From Kineosporia succinea (GTDB lineage Bacteria > Actinomycetota > Actinomycetes > Actinomycetales > Kineosporiaceae): a DNA stretch of 64,000 bases. The notes beneath the pieces are model-generated. The model saw nothing but the letters and a program-made list of their open reading frames with translations. It made no database searches and had not been told where the DNA came from. The translations under genes and the position numbers were made by a program. The stretch's first letter is position 1. Every line of letters begins with the position of its first letter. Positions 36,403 through 45,069 of the stretch are shown here, in pieces. The DNA lies in NCBI RefSeq assembly GCF_030811555.1, contig NZ_JAUSQZ010000001.1, positions 124,001 through 188,000 of the forward strand, given 5' to 3'.

Positions 36403-36421
36403 CTATACCGTCTCGGTATAG
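36403..36421. promoter_or_regulatory. LysR-type operator
   Basis: CTATACCG-TCT-CGGTATAG is a perfect 8-bp inverted repeat with a three-base centre, and contains the T-N11-A pattern of LysR sites. It lies between the divergent lysR and SDR genes, 17 bp from the lysR start. Confidence 0.7.
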
Positions 36422-36476
36422 CGGTGCACCTGATCGGTCTTGGACCACGTCCGGCGCGCCCACCTAGCGTCCAGGC

Positions 36477-37199
36477 ATGAGCGAAACACGAACCGCCCTG
36501 GTCACAGGCGCGAACAAGGGCATCGGGTACGAGATCGCGGCCCAGCTGGGCCGGCTCGGCTTCCGGGTCGGGGTCGGGTCACGCAATGGTGGACGTGGTG
36601 GTGCCGCGGTCTCGAAGCTGCGGGCCGAGGGGGTGGACGCCTTCGCGGTGCCGCTCGACGTCACCGACGACGAGAGCGTCGCGGCCGCCGCCACGCTGCT
36701 GGAGGAACAGGGCGCCCTAGACGTCCTCGTGAACAACGCGGGCATCAGCGCCGGACGGCTGCAGACCCCGAGCGCGACGGACCTCGACCGGATCCGGGCC
36801 GCGGTGGAGACCAACGTGATCGGCGTCGTGCGGGTCACCAACGCGCTGCTGCCGCTGCTGCGCCGGTCATCGTCCGCACGCATCGTGAACGTGTCGACCA
36901 GCATGGCCTCTCTGGCCCTCAACCGGACCTCGGCCCCCGGCAGCGGGCCTCTCGACGGCGCCTACGGACCGTCCAAGACCATGCTCAACGCCGTCACCCT
37001 GCAGTACGCCCGCGAACTCGAGGGCACCGGCGTCCTCGTGAACCTGGTCTGCCCCGGCTACGTCGCGACCGACTTCACCGGATTCGACGGCGGGCGCACC
37101 CCGGCCCAGGGCGCCGCGATCGCCGTGAAGCTGGCGACCGTCCCGGACGGCGGCCCGCACGGCGGCTTCTTCGACGAGGCCGGCGAACTCCCCTGGTGA
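36477..37199 (+). CDS. Short-chain dehydrogenase/reductase
   Basis: 240 residues, classical SDR. Cofactor motif TGANKGIGYEIA, NNAG, catalytic Ser in VNVSTSMASL and YGPSK. Residue R after GSR in the second strand suggests NADPH preference. Resembles plant-type carbonyl reductases in its YxxxK surroundings. Probably controlled by the divergent LysR protein. Confidence 0.92.
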   Translation: MSETRTALVTGANKGIGYEIAAQLGRLGFRVGVGSRNGGRGGAAVSKLRAEGVDAFAVPLDVTDDESVAAAATLLEEQGALDVLVNNAGISAGRLQTPSATDLDRIRAAVETNVIGVVRVTNALLPLLRRSSSARIVNVSTSMASLALNRTSAPGSGPLDGAYGPSKTMLNAVTLQYARELEGTGVLVNLVCPGYVATDFTGFDGGRTPAQGAAIAVKLATVPDGGPHGGFFDEAGELPW

Positions 37200-37212
37200 T
37201 CGATCGCCCCGG

Positions 37213-37270
37213 CTGATCCAGCAGCACCACTGATCCAGCAGCACCACTGATCCAGCAGCACCACTGATCC
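37213..37270. repeat. 17-bp tandem repeats after the SDR gene
   Basis: Three full copies and a partial one of CTGATCCAGCAGCACCA, starting 14 bases after the SDR stop. Same style as the arrays after pucR and the PBP gene. Confidence 0.85.
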
Positions 37271-37435
37271 GGCAGCCCGGCCGCACCAGCAGCCCGGCCC
37301 GGCAGCCCTCAGGAGACGTGCGCCCGTTGGAGTGGCCCGGCCCCGGCCGGCTCCATCCCGGCGTCCGAACGGCCGAGCCTTCACCACGCGGCGGCGGGAA
37401 CGACGGGGCACGACGGGGAGCCGGGGGATGCACGC

Positions 37436-38839
37436 ATGTCGGAGACGCTGGGCCCGGAACCGCTGCTGCCGACGTCCCCGGCCGCGGCCGTCCCTCATCA
37501 GCCCGGACCCACCGACCGACCCACGGGCCGCACCCCGGGTGCCCCGGCGCGTCCCCCATTGAGGCCCGAAAAGCCCGCCCGGCCGGGACTCTCGCTGGGC
37601 CGCCGGGCCCTGTGGAGCTTCGGCGACCAGGCCCTCTCCAGCCTGACCAACGCCGCGCTGTCGATCGTGGTCGCGCGCGAGGTCGGGCAGGCCAGCTTCG
37701 GCGCGTTCAGCCTGGCACTGGTCACGTTCAGCTTCGTCATCGGCATCTCGCGGGCCGTGGTCAGCGACGTGTTCGTGATCCAGTTCAGCGGGGCGGCCGA
37801 GGCGGAACGACGGCCCGCCGTGCGCCGCTCCACCGGAGGGGCGCTGGCGATCGGCGTGCTGGCCGGGTCGGTGTGCCTGTTCGCCGGGCTGCTGCTCCCC
37901 CACCACGAGACCCGCACGGCCCTGCTCGCTCTCGGCCTGTCGCTGCCCGGGCTGCTGCTGCAGGACAGCTGGCGTTTCGTGTTCTTCGCCGCCGACCGCC
38001 CGGCCGCGGCCTTCGTCAACGACCTGGTCTGGGCGGTGGTGCAGTTCTCGGCCGTGGGCGCGCTGATCGTGACCGGCCGGCACTCGATCTTCCTGATCAC
38101 GCTGGCCTGGGGCGGCGCCGCCCTGATGGCCGCGGGCGTCGCCTGTGCGCAGGGCGCTCTGCTGCCCGCGCCGGGCGGCGCACTGGCCTGGTTCCGCGAC
38201 AACCGGCACCTGAACGTCCGGATGGGCCTGGACTACGTGATCAACATGGGCGCCGTGAACCTGACCACCTACCTGATCGGCGCGTTCATCGGCCTGGTGG
38301 CGGTCGGCGCGCTGCGGGCCGCCCAGGTCATTCTCGGCCCGCTGCAACTGGTCTACTCCGGGTCGCAGGCGTTCCTGCTGCCCGTGCTGTCCCGTCAGGC
38401 CGGACGCGGTCAGGACCTGCGCCGTACCGCCCTGCTGGTCAGCGGCGCCGTCACCGCGGTCTCGGCGACCTGGTCGGGCTTCCTGCTGGCCATCCCGAAC
38501 CACTGGGGCGAGGAGATTCTCGGCGACAGCTGGGACGCCGCCCGCACCCTGCTCCCGCTGTCGTGTCTGGCGATGGTGGCGGTGTCGATGTCGCTCGGCC
38601 CGGCGCTGGCGCTGCGCGCGCTGCAACGACCTGGCCTGCAACTGCGGGTCACGCTCACCCAGGCGCCGCTGATCCTGGCGCTGGGTCTGCTCGGGGCCCG
38701 GCTCGACGGGGCGGTCGGCGCGGCGGCCGGGCTGGCCCTGGCCCAGGTGGCCGGCGCCACCACGATCTGGGTTCTGCTGCTGCGGTTCCCGGAACCTCCG
38801 GCGGCCGCCACCCTCCCGCGCAGCCGGCGCCCGCTGTGA
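37436..38839 (+). CDS. Polysaccharide flippase-like (MATE/Wzx) membrane protein
   Basis: 467 residues. A Pro-rich cytoplasmic N-terminus of about 55 residues precedes around twelve to fourteen helices; RRALWSFGDQALSSLTNAALSIVVAREVG is the typical N-terminal flippase segment. It may export lipid-linked glycans or other large lipids. No glycosyltransferase genes are adjacent, so the cargo is unknown. The ATG at 37436 is not preceded by a strong ribosome site and the exact start is uncertain. Confidence 0.8.
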   Translation: MSETLGPEPLLPTSPAAAVPHQPGPTDRPTGRTPGAPARPPLRPEKPARPGLSLGRRALWSFGDQALSSLTNAALSIVVAREVGQASFGAFSLALVTFSFVIGISRAVVSDVFVIQFSGAAEAERRPAVRRSTGGALAIGVLAGSVCLFAGLLLPHHETRTALLALGLSLPGLLLQDSWRFVFFAADRPAAAFVNDLVWAVVQFSAVGALIVTGRHSIFLITLAWGGAALMAAGVACAQGALLPAPGGALAWFRDNRHLNVRMGLDYVINMGAVNLTTYLIGAFIGLVAVGALRAAQVILGPLQLVYSGSQAFLLPVLSRQAGRGQDLRRTALLVSGAVTAVSATWSGFLLAIPNHWGEEILGDSWDAARTLLPLSCLAMVAVSMSLGPALALRALQRPGLQLRVTLTQAPLILALGLLGARLDGAVGAAAGLALAQVAGATTIWVLLLRFPEPPAAATLPRSRRPL

Positions 38840-38935
38840 CGAGGCGGACACGTAACCGGATGCGACGAAAGTCTTATCCCCTACTCATCCTTTAGATGAC
38901 AGTTGTGACCGCCGCGGACCTCTAGGGTCCTGCGC

Positions 38936-39178
38936 ATGCTCGAGACACGGCGCCAGCACGACTGCCAGGCACTCAACTCGCTCGCCCTGGGCGAGATCAC
39001 CATCGCCGGCCTGGTCACGGCCGGGCTCTTCGTGGGCGCGCCGCTGCGGTTCGTGCTGTCGGCGTTCTTCGCCGCGCACGTGGCCTGGATCGTCACGGTC
39101 CTGATCGGGAAACTCTCGGGCGGCGCCGGAGGTTCCCGGCCGCTCCCCGTACGTCCCCGCCCGCGGGCGGGCGCCTGA
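38936..39178 (+). CDS. Small hypothetical membrane protein
   Basis: 80 residues with two hydrophobic segments (IAGLVTAGLFVGAPLRFVLS and AAHVAWIVTVLIGKLSG) and a basic Pro/Arg tail. TAGGGT lies seven bases before the ATG, so the transcript may be leaderless. Codon bias is normal. No family recognised. Confidence 0.5.
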   Translation: MLETRRQHDCQALNSLALGEITIAGLVTAGLFVGAPLRFVLSAFFAAHVAWIVTVLIGKLSGGAGGSRPLPVRPRPRAGA

Positions 39179-39179
39179 A

Positions 39180-39599
39180 TCAGGCGCGGCTGCGCCGCAG
39201 CTCCTCGTCGAGCGCGGCCAGGGCCCGTTCGGCGGTGACGCCGCTGGGCAGATACTGCAGGGTCGTCCACTCGCCCTCGCCGTCCCACAGCCCGAGGCCC
39301 CGCACACCGCGGTACTCGAACCGGGCGACGTGCACCCAGGGGACGCGGCGACGGCCCAGGTCGTTGCGGTTGATCAGCTGGTAGCCGTCGGTGTAGACGC
39401 CGTTGCCCAGCGCCCGCACGGTCACGACCACCCAGAACAGCGTGAGCACGGCGGCGGCCACGACCGCGAACCACGCCCCGTCGAGCGAGAGCAGCACGAT
39501 GCCGGTCACCCCGATCACGGCCAGGATCCCGTAGACCGCCGCGGTGCGGCGGGGTGCCCGCACGATCTTCCTGGCGGCGCCCGCCGTGGTTGTCGTCAC
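39180..39599 (-). CDS. PH-domain membrane protein
   Basis: 139 residues from a GTG at 39599. Two adjacent helices (TAAVYGILAVIGVTGIVLLS and AVVAAAVLTLFWVVVTVRAL) are followed by a small bacterial PH-like domain, YTDGYQLINRNDLGRRRVPW..VARFEY. This two-helix plus PH layout is common and uncharacterised in actinomycetes. Converges on the preceding small gene with a one-base gap. Confidence 0.75.
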   Translation of the reverse strand: MTTTTAGAARKIVRAPRRTAAVYGILAVIGVTGIVLLSLDGAWFAVVAAAVLTLFWVVVTVRALGNGVYTDGYQLINRNDLGRRRVPWVHVARFEYRGVRGLGLWDGEGEWTTLQYLPSGVTAERALAALDEELRRSRA

Positions 39600-39730
39600 G
39601 ACGCGATTTTTCCAAACGTGCGGACGCGCCGGGCACCGGGGGTGCCGCGTGTCGCCTCCCGGGTGGCGACGGACCGCTCGCGCGACCGGCCCCGGCCCCG
39701 TGCCGCCGGGTGCCGGTCGCGATCCGGCGG

Positions 39731-40276
39731 TCAGCCCGCGCGGCGCCGGGACACCGTCGGGAAGTCGATCGGCACGTCCAGGGCAATGTTCACGTAGTTC
39801 GTGAACAGGTTCAGCGCGACCTGGGCGATGGTCTCGACGATCTGCTCGTCGCCCCAGCCGTGCTCGCGCAGGGCCTCCACGTCGGCCGGGCCGACCTGGC
39901 CCCGCTCGTTCACCAGCTTCAGGGCGAACGCGAGCAGGGCCGCGGTGCGCGGGTCGTCGGCCTCGCCGTCCTGGGCGGCGGCGAGCGCCTCCCGGGTCAG
40001 GCCGGCCTTGCGCCCCAGGGCGGTGTGGGCGGCCAGGCAGTACTCGCAGGCGTTGCGGTCGGCCACCGCGACGGCGATCTGCTCGCCCAGGGCCGGGCCG
40101 AGCGTGCCGCCGGCGAGGGCGCCGAACGAGCCCCACATGCTGTTCAGGGCGGCGGGTGAGTTCGCGACGGCCCGGAACATGGCCGGCACGGCACCGAAGG
40201 CCGCGTTGATCGCGTCGAGCTGCTCCTTGACCGGGCCGGTGGCGCAGTCGCGGTCGACGAGCGGGACGTTGGACAT
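39731..40276 (-). CDS. AhpD-like carboxymuconolactone-decarboxylase-family protein
   Basis: 181 residues from the ATG at 40276 (GAGGAG site). The AhpD core is complete: EQIAVAVADRNACEYCLAAHTALGRKAGL, with the active-site CxxC and downstream histidine used in alkylhydroperoxidase relatives. Divergent from an AraC regulator, which is its likely controller. Probably a peroxide-reducing or thiol-dependent enzyme. Confidence 0.9.
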   Translation of the reverse strand: MSNVPLVDRDCATGPVKEQLDAINAAFGAVPAMFRAVANSPAALNSMWGSFGALAGGTLGPALGEQIAVAVADRNACEYCLAAHTALGRKAGLTREALAAAQDGEADDPRTAALLAFALKLVNERGQVGPADVEALREHGWGDEQIVETIAQVALNLFTNYVNIALDVPIDFPTVSRRRAG

Positions 40277-40394
40277 GGGGAGCTCCTCGGATCTGTCGGG
40301 GTGAAGCGGTTGGTGCCTCAAGATTCCCCCCACCGGCCGGACGATACGTAGCGGAACATCCACACTTCTTGACTGATCGTCCTAGAATCGCGAG

Positions 40395-41288
40395 GTGACC
40401 TCTCTCGACCGCATCTCCCCGCTGCTCCGGTCGTTCCGGGTCAGCACGAGCGTGTTCCACACCGGGCCCCTGTGCGGCGTCACCACGTTCGCCGCCCGGC
40501 CGGGCCGGGGTTTCCTGCACGTGCTGCGGCGCGGCGAGATGACGGTGACGCACCAGGAGCCGGGCGGCCGCCTGGTGCACCTGCCGGTCGACCGTCCCAC
40601 CCTGCTGTTCTACCCGCGTCCGCTCGAGCACGCGTTCCACAACGCCCCCACCGAGGACTCGGACTTCGCCTGTGCGGCCCTGGATTTCGACGGCGGTGAG
40701 ACCCACCCGATCGTGCGGGCGCTGCCGCCGGTGATCGTGCTGCCGCTGGCCGACGTGTCCGGCCTCGACCCGGCGCTGCAGCTGCTCTTCGGTGAGATCG
40801 ACCAGGTGCGGTGCGGTCACCGGCTGGTGGCCGACCGGCTGTTCGAGGTGGTCCTGATCCAGCTGCTGCGCTGGCTGCTCGACCACGCCGGCGAACTCGG
40901 CCTGCCGCCGGGCCTTTTCACCGGCCTGTCCGATCCCCGGCTGGCCCCGGTGCTGCTGGGGATGCACGAGTCGCCCGAGCGGGACTGGAATCTCGACACG
41001 ATGGCCCGCGAGGCGCGGATGTCGCGCAGCGCGTTCGCCGACCGGTTCCGGAAGCTGCTCGGCCAGGCGCCCGGCGAATACCTCACCCACTGGCGGCTCA
41101 CCGTGGCCCAGCAGCGGCTGCTGGCGGGGGTTCCGGTCGCCACGGTGGCCGCGCAGCTCGGGTACGCGAACGCCTCGTCGTTCTCCCGCGTCTTCACCCA
41201 GCACCTGGGATCCTCACCCCGGGGCTGGGTCACGGTTCAGGCGCAGGCCGGTTCCCTCGACGGCGCACAGAAGGCCACCTCGGGCTGA
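40395..41288 (+). CDS. AraC-family transcriptional regulator with cupin domain
   Basis: 297 residues from a GTG; TAGAAT six bases upstream suggests a leaderless transcript. The N-terminus fits the cupin_6 sensor of AraC proteins (GRGFLHVLRRGEMTV) and the C-terminus has two helix-turn-helices, NLDTMAREARMSRSAFADRF and VATVAAQLGYANASSFSRVF. Likely controls the divergent AhpD-like gene. Confidence 0.92.
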   Translation: MTSLDRISPLLRSFRVSTSVFHTGPLCGVTTFAARPGRGFLHVLRRGEMTVTHQEPGGRLVHLPVDRPTLLFYPRPLEHAFHNAPTEDSDFACAALDFDGGETHPIVRALPPVIVLPLADVSGLDPALQLLFGEIDQVRCGHRLVADRLFEVVLIQLLRWLLDHAGELGLPPGLFTGLSDPRLAPVLLGMHESPERDWNLDTMAREARMSRSAFADRFRKLLGQAPGEYLTHWRLTVAQQRLLAGVPVATVAAQLGYANASSFSRVFTQHLGSSPRGWVTVQAQAGSLDGAQKATSG

Positions 41289-42085
41289 GCGGGTGACGGC
41301 CCGCGCAGCAGTGGCTGCGGCACGCCGCGCAGGTGCTGGTCGAAGAACGCCCGTACGTAGGTCCGCGTGATCTGCACCGAACGGTCGCCGGCCAAGCCGC
41401 TGCCCAGGTCGGCGCCGATCTGCCGGGCGAGCAGGTCGTAGTCGGTGAACGAGGCGTGTACCGACGCCCGCACCACCAGCCACCGGCGCCACCCGGTCAG
41501 GCGGGGCCAGCTCTCGTCCCAGCTCGGCTCGGCGGTGCCGCCCGGGCTATGGATCGACTCCTGCCCCATCAGCAGGAACGGCTTGTGCAGGCCCCTTTCC
41601 GGGAGCGGGGCGAACAGCAACCCGTCGAGGTTCGCCCCGGCCCTGACCCGGGCGTCGTTCAGCATCGTCTCGGTCGCACTGGCACCGCCGAGCGGGCTGC
41701 CGGCCATGCCGATGCGGTCCGGGTCGATCAGCCGGCTCCCCCGCCAGACCGGGTGACGGCCGGTCAGCGAGTCGAGCACGAACGCGACGTCGAGGGCGCG
41801 GCTGTGCTCGGCCTGGCCGCCGAAGTCGTCGGTCTGCAGCCGACACGCGTCGCAGGTGGTGCCCCGCCCGTCCGGGAAGGTCGTCGCGAACGTCTCATAG
41901 GTGTGGTCGATGCCGGCCACCACGTACCCGTGACTGGCCAGATCCTCCGCGAGCGCCGTGAGAGAGCTTGCCCCCCAGGTGAATCCGGGCGACAGCACCA
42001 CCAGGGGCCGTGATCGCGAGTGCTCCGCCGGTGCCGCGTCCTTCGCCGAATGCGTGCGGGTGCGGCTCAGGACGTCCCCCTCCAC
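41237..42085 (-). CDS. PAF-acetylhydrolase-like alpha/beta protein lacking the nucleophile
   Basis: 282 residues. The fold is recognisable from PLVVLSPGFTWGASSLTALAEDLASHGYVV..DHTYE and the family's GMAGxxxGGASA elbow. In active relatives this elbow reads GHSxGG; here it is GSPLGG, so the catalytic serine is replaced by proline and the preceding histidine by serine. The N-terminal signal region and first 80-100 residues usual for the family are missing. It overlaps the end of the araC gene by 52 bp. It sits at the left border of a foreign island and is probably a decaying pseudogene. Confidence 0.65.
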   Translation of the reverse strand: MEGDVLSRTRTHSAKDAAPAEHSRSRPLVVLSPGFTWGASSLTALAEDLASHGYVVAGIDHTYETFATTFPDGRGTTCDACRLQTDDFGGQAEHSRALDVAFVLDSLTGRHPVWRGSRLIDPDRIGMAGSPLGGASATETMLNDARVRAGANLDGLLFAPLPERGLHKPFLLMGQESIHSPGGTAEPSWDESWPRLTGWRRWLVVRASVHASFTDYDLLARQIGADLGSGLAGDRSVQITRTYVRAFFDQHLRGVPQPLLRGPSPAQPEVAFCAPSREPACA

Positions 42086-42782
42086 CCCGGTGATTCCCGT
42101 TCCGGCGAGCAGCAGTTCAGACTGCGGGCGGTCGTGTGGGGCGCCTTCGGGATGGAGGACGCATCGGTCGGGTACCAGAGCGAGACCTTCAGTTCACATC
42201 GCACAGCCAAGGCAGGGCCTCGGCAACAGACTCGACGGCTCTGACCGTCACCAAGTCATTGACCATCGACGAGCCGGCTGCCGACGCCGACTGGATCAGC
42301 GGACGCCTGCCCCTGCCCAACACCAACGCCCACATCCACGCCGCAACTCCCGTTGCAACGCAAGCGAACTCACATTCATCCGAACCTGGCGCTCCGAAAG
42401 CGGAAGTACGGGCGAATGCCGCCAAGGACATCGCCCCACGCCTCACCGAGACCTTCGACGCCCAGGCCGCGCGGTTCGTCGACAACGTCCGCGCTCGGGT
42501 CGACGAAATGCTCGGGGCACTCGCGATCAGCTTGGATCTCAGCGGCTCCCAGGAGTCTGCCCGTGCCGCCCACATGGACGCCCGTAGCAAACTTGGGATC
42601 CCTAGGGGCGTCATCGCAAGACGCCAATAGTCGGGCTGACTGGAGCTTTCTGCTCTCACAGCGACATACATTTCAATAGACAACGTTAGACAACGCCTGT
42701 CAGTTCAGCAAACCCACTTGTGCTCGATTGCATACGATGTAGAGTGCCAATCCTAGATTTGCGAATCACCTCAGGGGGAATC
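42086..42782. other. Left junction of the low-GC island, no confident gene
   Basis: A plus-strand frame at 42136-42630 is open for 164 codons; its second half (AAKDIAPRLTETFDAQAARFVDNVRARV) looks helical and protein-like, but the first half is nonsense and no start is supported. Base composition falls from the genome average toward about 50 % GC by 42640. Nothing like an integrase is seen. Confidence 0.35.
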
Positions 42783-43097
42783 TTGGACAACGGCATCGAA
42801 CTGTCTAAGTTGCTGGATATCCTACGCACCGAGATTGCCACGTCCGAAGCAAACGCCCTACAGCAAGGACTGTCATTTCCTGTCAGTGAGATCGAAATCG
42901 AGTTCAAAGCCATTCTGACTAGGGATGCAGGTGGCAAGACGGGTTTCAGCATTCCTTTTGTCAATGCCGAGCTCGGCGGCGAACTCAAAAGGCACACTGA
43001 GCTCATGCACAGTGTCAAGATTAAACTTGGATCCCCTCTAGCAGAGGACGGACGTATTGTCAGAGTGAACAGTTCAAGTGATGAAGAAAAGGGGTAA
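42783..43097 (+). CDS. Trypco2-domain protein
   Basis: 104 residues from a TTG at 42783 with a strong AGGGGGAA site. The domain IELSKLLDILRTEIATSEANAL..FPVSEIEIEFKAILTRDAGGKTGF..NAELGG matches the trypsin-co-occurring domain 2 that accompanies trypsin-like proteases in actinobacterial conflict systems. Its role is not established; it may be an adaptor or substrate recognised by the protease. It overlaps the protease gene by 17 bases, so expression is coupled. GC content is markedly below the window average. Confidence 0.8.
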   Translation: MDNGIELSKLLDILRTEIATSEANALQQGLSFPVSEIEIEFKAILTRDAGGKTGFSIPFVNAELGGELKRHTELMHSVKIKLGSPLAEDGRIVRVNSSSDEEKG

Positions 43098-44607
43098 CCT
43101 CAGAGCCCGATGGCGGCGATCACGTTTATCTGAGCACATTTTTCAAGTCACCGGTGACTTCGGGGCGACTGCGAGGCCAAGATACAAGTACGGCTCCGGA
43201 TTCCTGCTCTCATCGGGCAAGATACTGTCCGCCCTTCATGTGATCGAAGGAGCCGAACACATATCTGTCGCAGGCCGCGACAAGGTCACCTATCCCGCCT
43301 CCATCATGTCGGATTTGCCAAGTTCCGATTTGGTCATTTTGACAGGAGATTGGACTCGAAAGCCCGGACTCTTTTCGTCGATTCCAGTGGCGCAGGTGGC
43401 CCGAGAGGTAGATACGAAAGCGCGGGCAGGCTTTTTACTGTGCGAGGCTATCGGGTATCCGAGGTTCATGGAGTTCGCCCGAGACGCAGACCTCAGAACC
43501 GTGCGGGACACGGCCCACATCACCGGCTCGGTCCCACTGCTATCGGGCCTTGCAAGCGGAAAACTGATACTCAATACAACCAACACTCCTCGCGAATTTC
43601 GACCAGATGCTGGAAGATCCGAATGGGAAGGAATGTCAGGGGCGCCAGTTTTCAGCGAAAGACACTTGATCGGCGTCATCACGGACCACTCGCTCCGCCA
43701 AGGGGTTTCCTCCATCTCAATCACTCCTCTCGGTCTCGCGAAGGGAAATACCGATACCACGATTCCCCCTTCAAATAACCGAGTTTGGGATTTACTGGGA
43801 ATTCGACATCCCTCCCATATCGCCACACTGCCTCGATCGAGGGCTCATATACTACGGCGAAGAATTCTCGCCGTGACCCTCGCAGCACTTTCTATGGTTC
43901 TGCTAATTAGTGCAGGAGGCTCGGTGGCCTCTCTCATCGAGGCCTCTATCCGACCCGCCGACAATTCGAGCAGTCCGACCGCCGCATATCGTAAAGAAAT
44001 TGCCTTCGGCGATCTTGCGCCCGTCAATCTTCGCAGCGGAAACCTCATTTATGGAACCCAGTTCCTGACCTCCACCGCCGGCTGGCCAGAAAAAGAGACG
44101 AAGAACTACAGTATCTCTTACAGCAACGGCGCCTACTCGCTAGAGGTCAAAGTTCCTGATCGTATTGCAGCAATCGGCGCCCCGGTCAACAGTTCAAGCA
44201 CAAGCGAATCGGTCAGTGGAACAGCACGCTTCCGCAGGGGCCACGGCTACTGGGGACTCACATGCCGCGGCGACGGAAGTGTTCCCTACTCTCAATACGA
44301 ATTCCTGCTAAGTCACACAGGATCAGTCATGATCAGGGAACCTGGGGGTATCAGCACTGGCTGGATGCGGGTCTCTGGCTTGGATATGAGCGGGCCAGTT
44401 CGACTCGATGCCCGGTGTCAGGATGCCCCTGGAAACGAGCCAATTCTACTTTCTCTCGCAGTCAATGGTCGCCTGGCTCTCACGTACAATCCTCACGGAG
44501 GTCTCCTAGGTCCGGGCGACGTGGGATTTGAAGGGGCTCAGTTTGTCGACGTGCGTGGAAGTAGCCTCACTGTCGACTTACTAGAATTCAGTGTCTATGC
44601 CAACTAA
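43081..44607 (+). CDS. Trypsin-like protease with TM helix and extracellular beta-sandwich
   Basis: 508 residues. Residues 1-240 form a chymotrypsin-fold protease: GSGFLLSSGKILSALHVIEG with H53, SSDLVIL with D83, and WEGMSGAPVF with S186. There is no signal peptide, so the protease is predicted cytoplasmic. One helix (about 262-284) leads to an extracellular domain (292-508) of the LamG/DUF1080-like type found outside actinobacterial receptor kinases (FRRGHGYWGLTCRGDG..YEFLLSHTG). This looks like an outside-in sensor with a protease output. Coupled to the Trypco2 gene. GC about 50 %, so horizontally acquired. Confidence 0.85.
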   Translation: MKKRGNLRARWRRSRLSEHIFQVTGDFGATARPRYKYGSGFLLSSGKILSALHVIEGAEHISVAGRDKVTYPASIMSDLPSSDLVILTGDWTRKPGLFSSIPVAQVAREVDTKARAGFLLCEAIGYPRFMEFARDADLRTVRDTAHITGSVPLLSGLASGKLILNTTNTPREFRPDAGRSEWEGMSGAPVFSERHLIGVITDHSLRQGVSSISITPLGLAKGNTDTTIPPSNNRVWDLLGIRHPSHIATLPRSRAHILRRRILAVTLAALSMVLLISAGGSVASLIEASIRPADNSSSPTAAYRKEIAFGDLAPVNLRSGNLIYGTQFLTSTAGWPEKETKNYSISYSNGAYSLEVKVPDRIAAIGAPVNSSSTSESVSGTARFRRGHGYWGLTCRGDGSVPYSQYEFLLSHTGSVMIREPGGISTGWMRVSGLDMSGPVRLDARCQDAPGNEPILLSLAVNGRLALTYNPHGGLLGPGDVGFEGAQFVDVRGSSLTVDLLEFSVYAN

Positions 44608-44711
44608 TGCTGAACAGGAATTCTAAAACTTAGGCTTGGCTTAGATACGGTTTTGAGACGTAGACTTAGGAGACCGATGAAGCGAGAACCGATCAGACAG
44701 GGGGGAGCACT

Positions 44712-44948
44712 GTGAAACGTACGCTCGTCTCACTCGTGCTGAGCGCAGCTCTCATGGGTGTCGGCTTGGTCACGGCTCAGCCAGCCAGCGCTCACAGGGT
44801 TTGCTACACCACGACGTCCACAACTACTGGGGGAAGCCACACGTACTGTTCCGGCTCCGTCTCATGCGAGTCTGTCAAGCATTCGTACTGGAAATGGAGC
44901 GGATGGCGTTGGAAGCGAGTCACTTATTCCACGGTTGAATGCTGGTAG
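44712..44948 (+). CDS. Small secreted four-cysteine peptide
   Basis: 78 residues from a GTG after a GGGGGGAG site. A clear Sec signal peptide ends PASA|H, leaving about 50 residues with four cysteines (VCY, TYC, VSC, VEC) and a Trp/Lys-rich stretch KWSGWRWKRV. Disulfide-bonded, cationic and aromatic: it could be a toxin, antimicrobial or envelope peptide. Lies 104 bp after the protease gene and is followed by a strong terminator. No family recognised. Confidence 0.7.
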   Translation: MKRTLVSLVLSAALMGVGLVTAQPASAHRVCYTTTSTTTGGSHTYCSGSVSCESVKHSYWKWSGWRWKRVTYSTVECW

Positions 44949-44968
44949 GTAGAGCAATCAACGTCGCG

Positions 44969-45003
44969 AGGGCCCGGTTCACGATCTCCGTGAACCGGGC
45001 CCT
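44969..45003 (+). terminator. Terminator at the end of the low-GC island
   Basis: Perfect 15-bp stem AGGGCCCGGTTCACG/CGTGAACCGGGCCCT with a five-base loop, followed by TCTCTGT, 20 bases past the peptide stop. Confidence 0.9.
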
Positions 45004-45069
45004 TCTCTGTATAAAAGCTCGGCATAGTTCCATGACGTGAGCCGTGCCAAGAAGTGTCTCTCCTCAGAC

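Noticed and set aside
36464-36922. Minus-strand frame opposite the SDR gene
   Set aside because: Shadow of an unambiguous short-chain dehydrogenase.
42136-42630. 164-codon plus-strand frame at the island's left edge
   Set aside because: Only its second half looks protein-like and no start is supported; described as junction DNA instead.
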